Assembly: GCF_003987015.1 (NCBI RefSeq)
Contig: NZ_PIPQ01000001.1
Coordinates: 864,938 to 928,937, forward strand
DNA: 64,000 nt
Source: Aliidiomarina taiwanensis
GTDB lineage: Bacteria; Pseudomonadota; Gammaproteobacteria; Enterobacterales; Alteromonadaceae
Reading direction: 5' to 3'
The position numbers and the translations under genes are program-made. A model generated the notes under the pieces. It did no database searches. It was not told the DNA's origin and saw nothing but the letters and a program-made list of their open reading frames with translations. This document shows positions 63,950 through 64,000 of the stretch, piece after piece (the first letter of the stretch is position 1; each line of letters begins with the position of its first letter).

Positions 63950-64000
63950 ATGCCGCGTTATTCAGAGGAGCGTAAAGCATCTACGCTCAAGAAATTACTG
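63950..64000 (+). CDS. Transposase orfA-like protein, start only
   Basis: The 17 codons to the window edge read MPRYSEERKASTLKKLL, the start of a widespread transposase HTH protein (typically continuing with a VAEVA-type HTH, which is outside the window). AGG precedes the ATG. It is adjacent to the IS3 remnant, in the opposite direction, so it probably marks a second insertion sequence. Confidence 0.6.
   Translation, partial: MPRYSEERKASTLKKLL

Noticed and set aside
1..64000. CRISPR arrays, prophage, restriction-modification or toxin-antitoxin loci
   Set aside because: No regularly spaced repeats, phage genes, methylase motifs or paired small toxin-antitoxin genes were seen.

Overview
The window reads as core chromosome of a marine gammaproteobacterium of the order Alteromonadales, most like the Idiomarina/Aliidiomarina group. 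The clues are the gene orders rpsB-tsf-pyrH, map-glnD-dapD, kdsB-ycaR-lpxK-msbA-comEC and lolCDE/PilZ/mfd/csiV, the valine-degradation operon, the tmRNA tag ANDNNYALAA, and GC content near 50%. This taxonomic call is inferred from gene content only.

Layout. 1-2.3 kb (minus): translation genes rpsB-tsf, a terminator, and the 5' part of pyrH. 2.4-6.7 kb (plus): map, glnD, dapD. 6.7-16.8 kb: housekeeping genes truC, yqcC, syd, queF and ppnN, an isocitrate dehydrogenase, small conserved proteins (DUF3549, DUF3301, DUF962, DUF3192), a diguanylate cyclase and an HDOD-like protein. 16.9-20.9 kb: gcvA, an alpha/beta hydrolase and rlmM (minus), then azlCD (plus). 21-27.5 kb: a valine/isobutyryl-CoA catabolic operon (minus) with a divergent AraC-type regulator. 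27.5-35.4 kb (mostly minus): comEC, msbA, lpxK, ycaR, kdsB and a PAS-GGDEF protein. 35.4-44.6 kb: DUF2062, lolCDE, a PilZ-like gene, mfd and csiV. 44.6-49.8 kb (minus): a tight five-gene operon of a membrane-anchored envelope protein, an SSS-family symporter, a 39-residue membrane peptide, a transcarbamylase-like enzyme and an AsnB-like amidotransferase. 49.9-62.3 kb: acnA, an NPP phosphodiesterase, tesB, a DsbD-like reductase, an EamA transporter, an M14 peptidase, ychJ, DUF423, an AbgT transporter and a FAH-family enzyme. 62.4-64 kb: ssrA (tmRNA), a run of perfect hairpins, a decayed IS3-family element and the start of a second transposase.

How the genes work together. Lipid A/KDO synthesis and export (kdsB, lpxK, msbA) and lipoprotein release (lolCDE) serve the outer membrane. 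Amino-acid catabolism (mmsA, acd, hydrolase, mmsB) feeds propionyl-CoA, and aconitase and isocitrate dehydrogenase represent the TCA cycle. Two GGDEF proteins and one PilZ-like protein suggest c-di-GMP signalling. No prophage, CRISPR array, defence island or biosynthetic cluster was seen.

The best candidate for something undescribed is the five-gene operon at 44638-49778. Its genes overlap or nearly touch. The transcarbamylase-like protein keeps the carbamoyl-phosphate motifs, but I cannot find the usual aspartate-binding loop, and the 39-residue gene is short enough to be missed by routine annotation.
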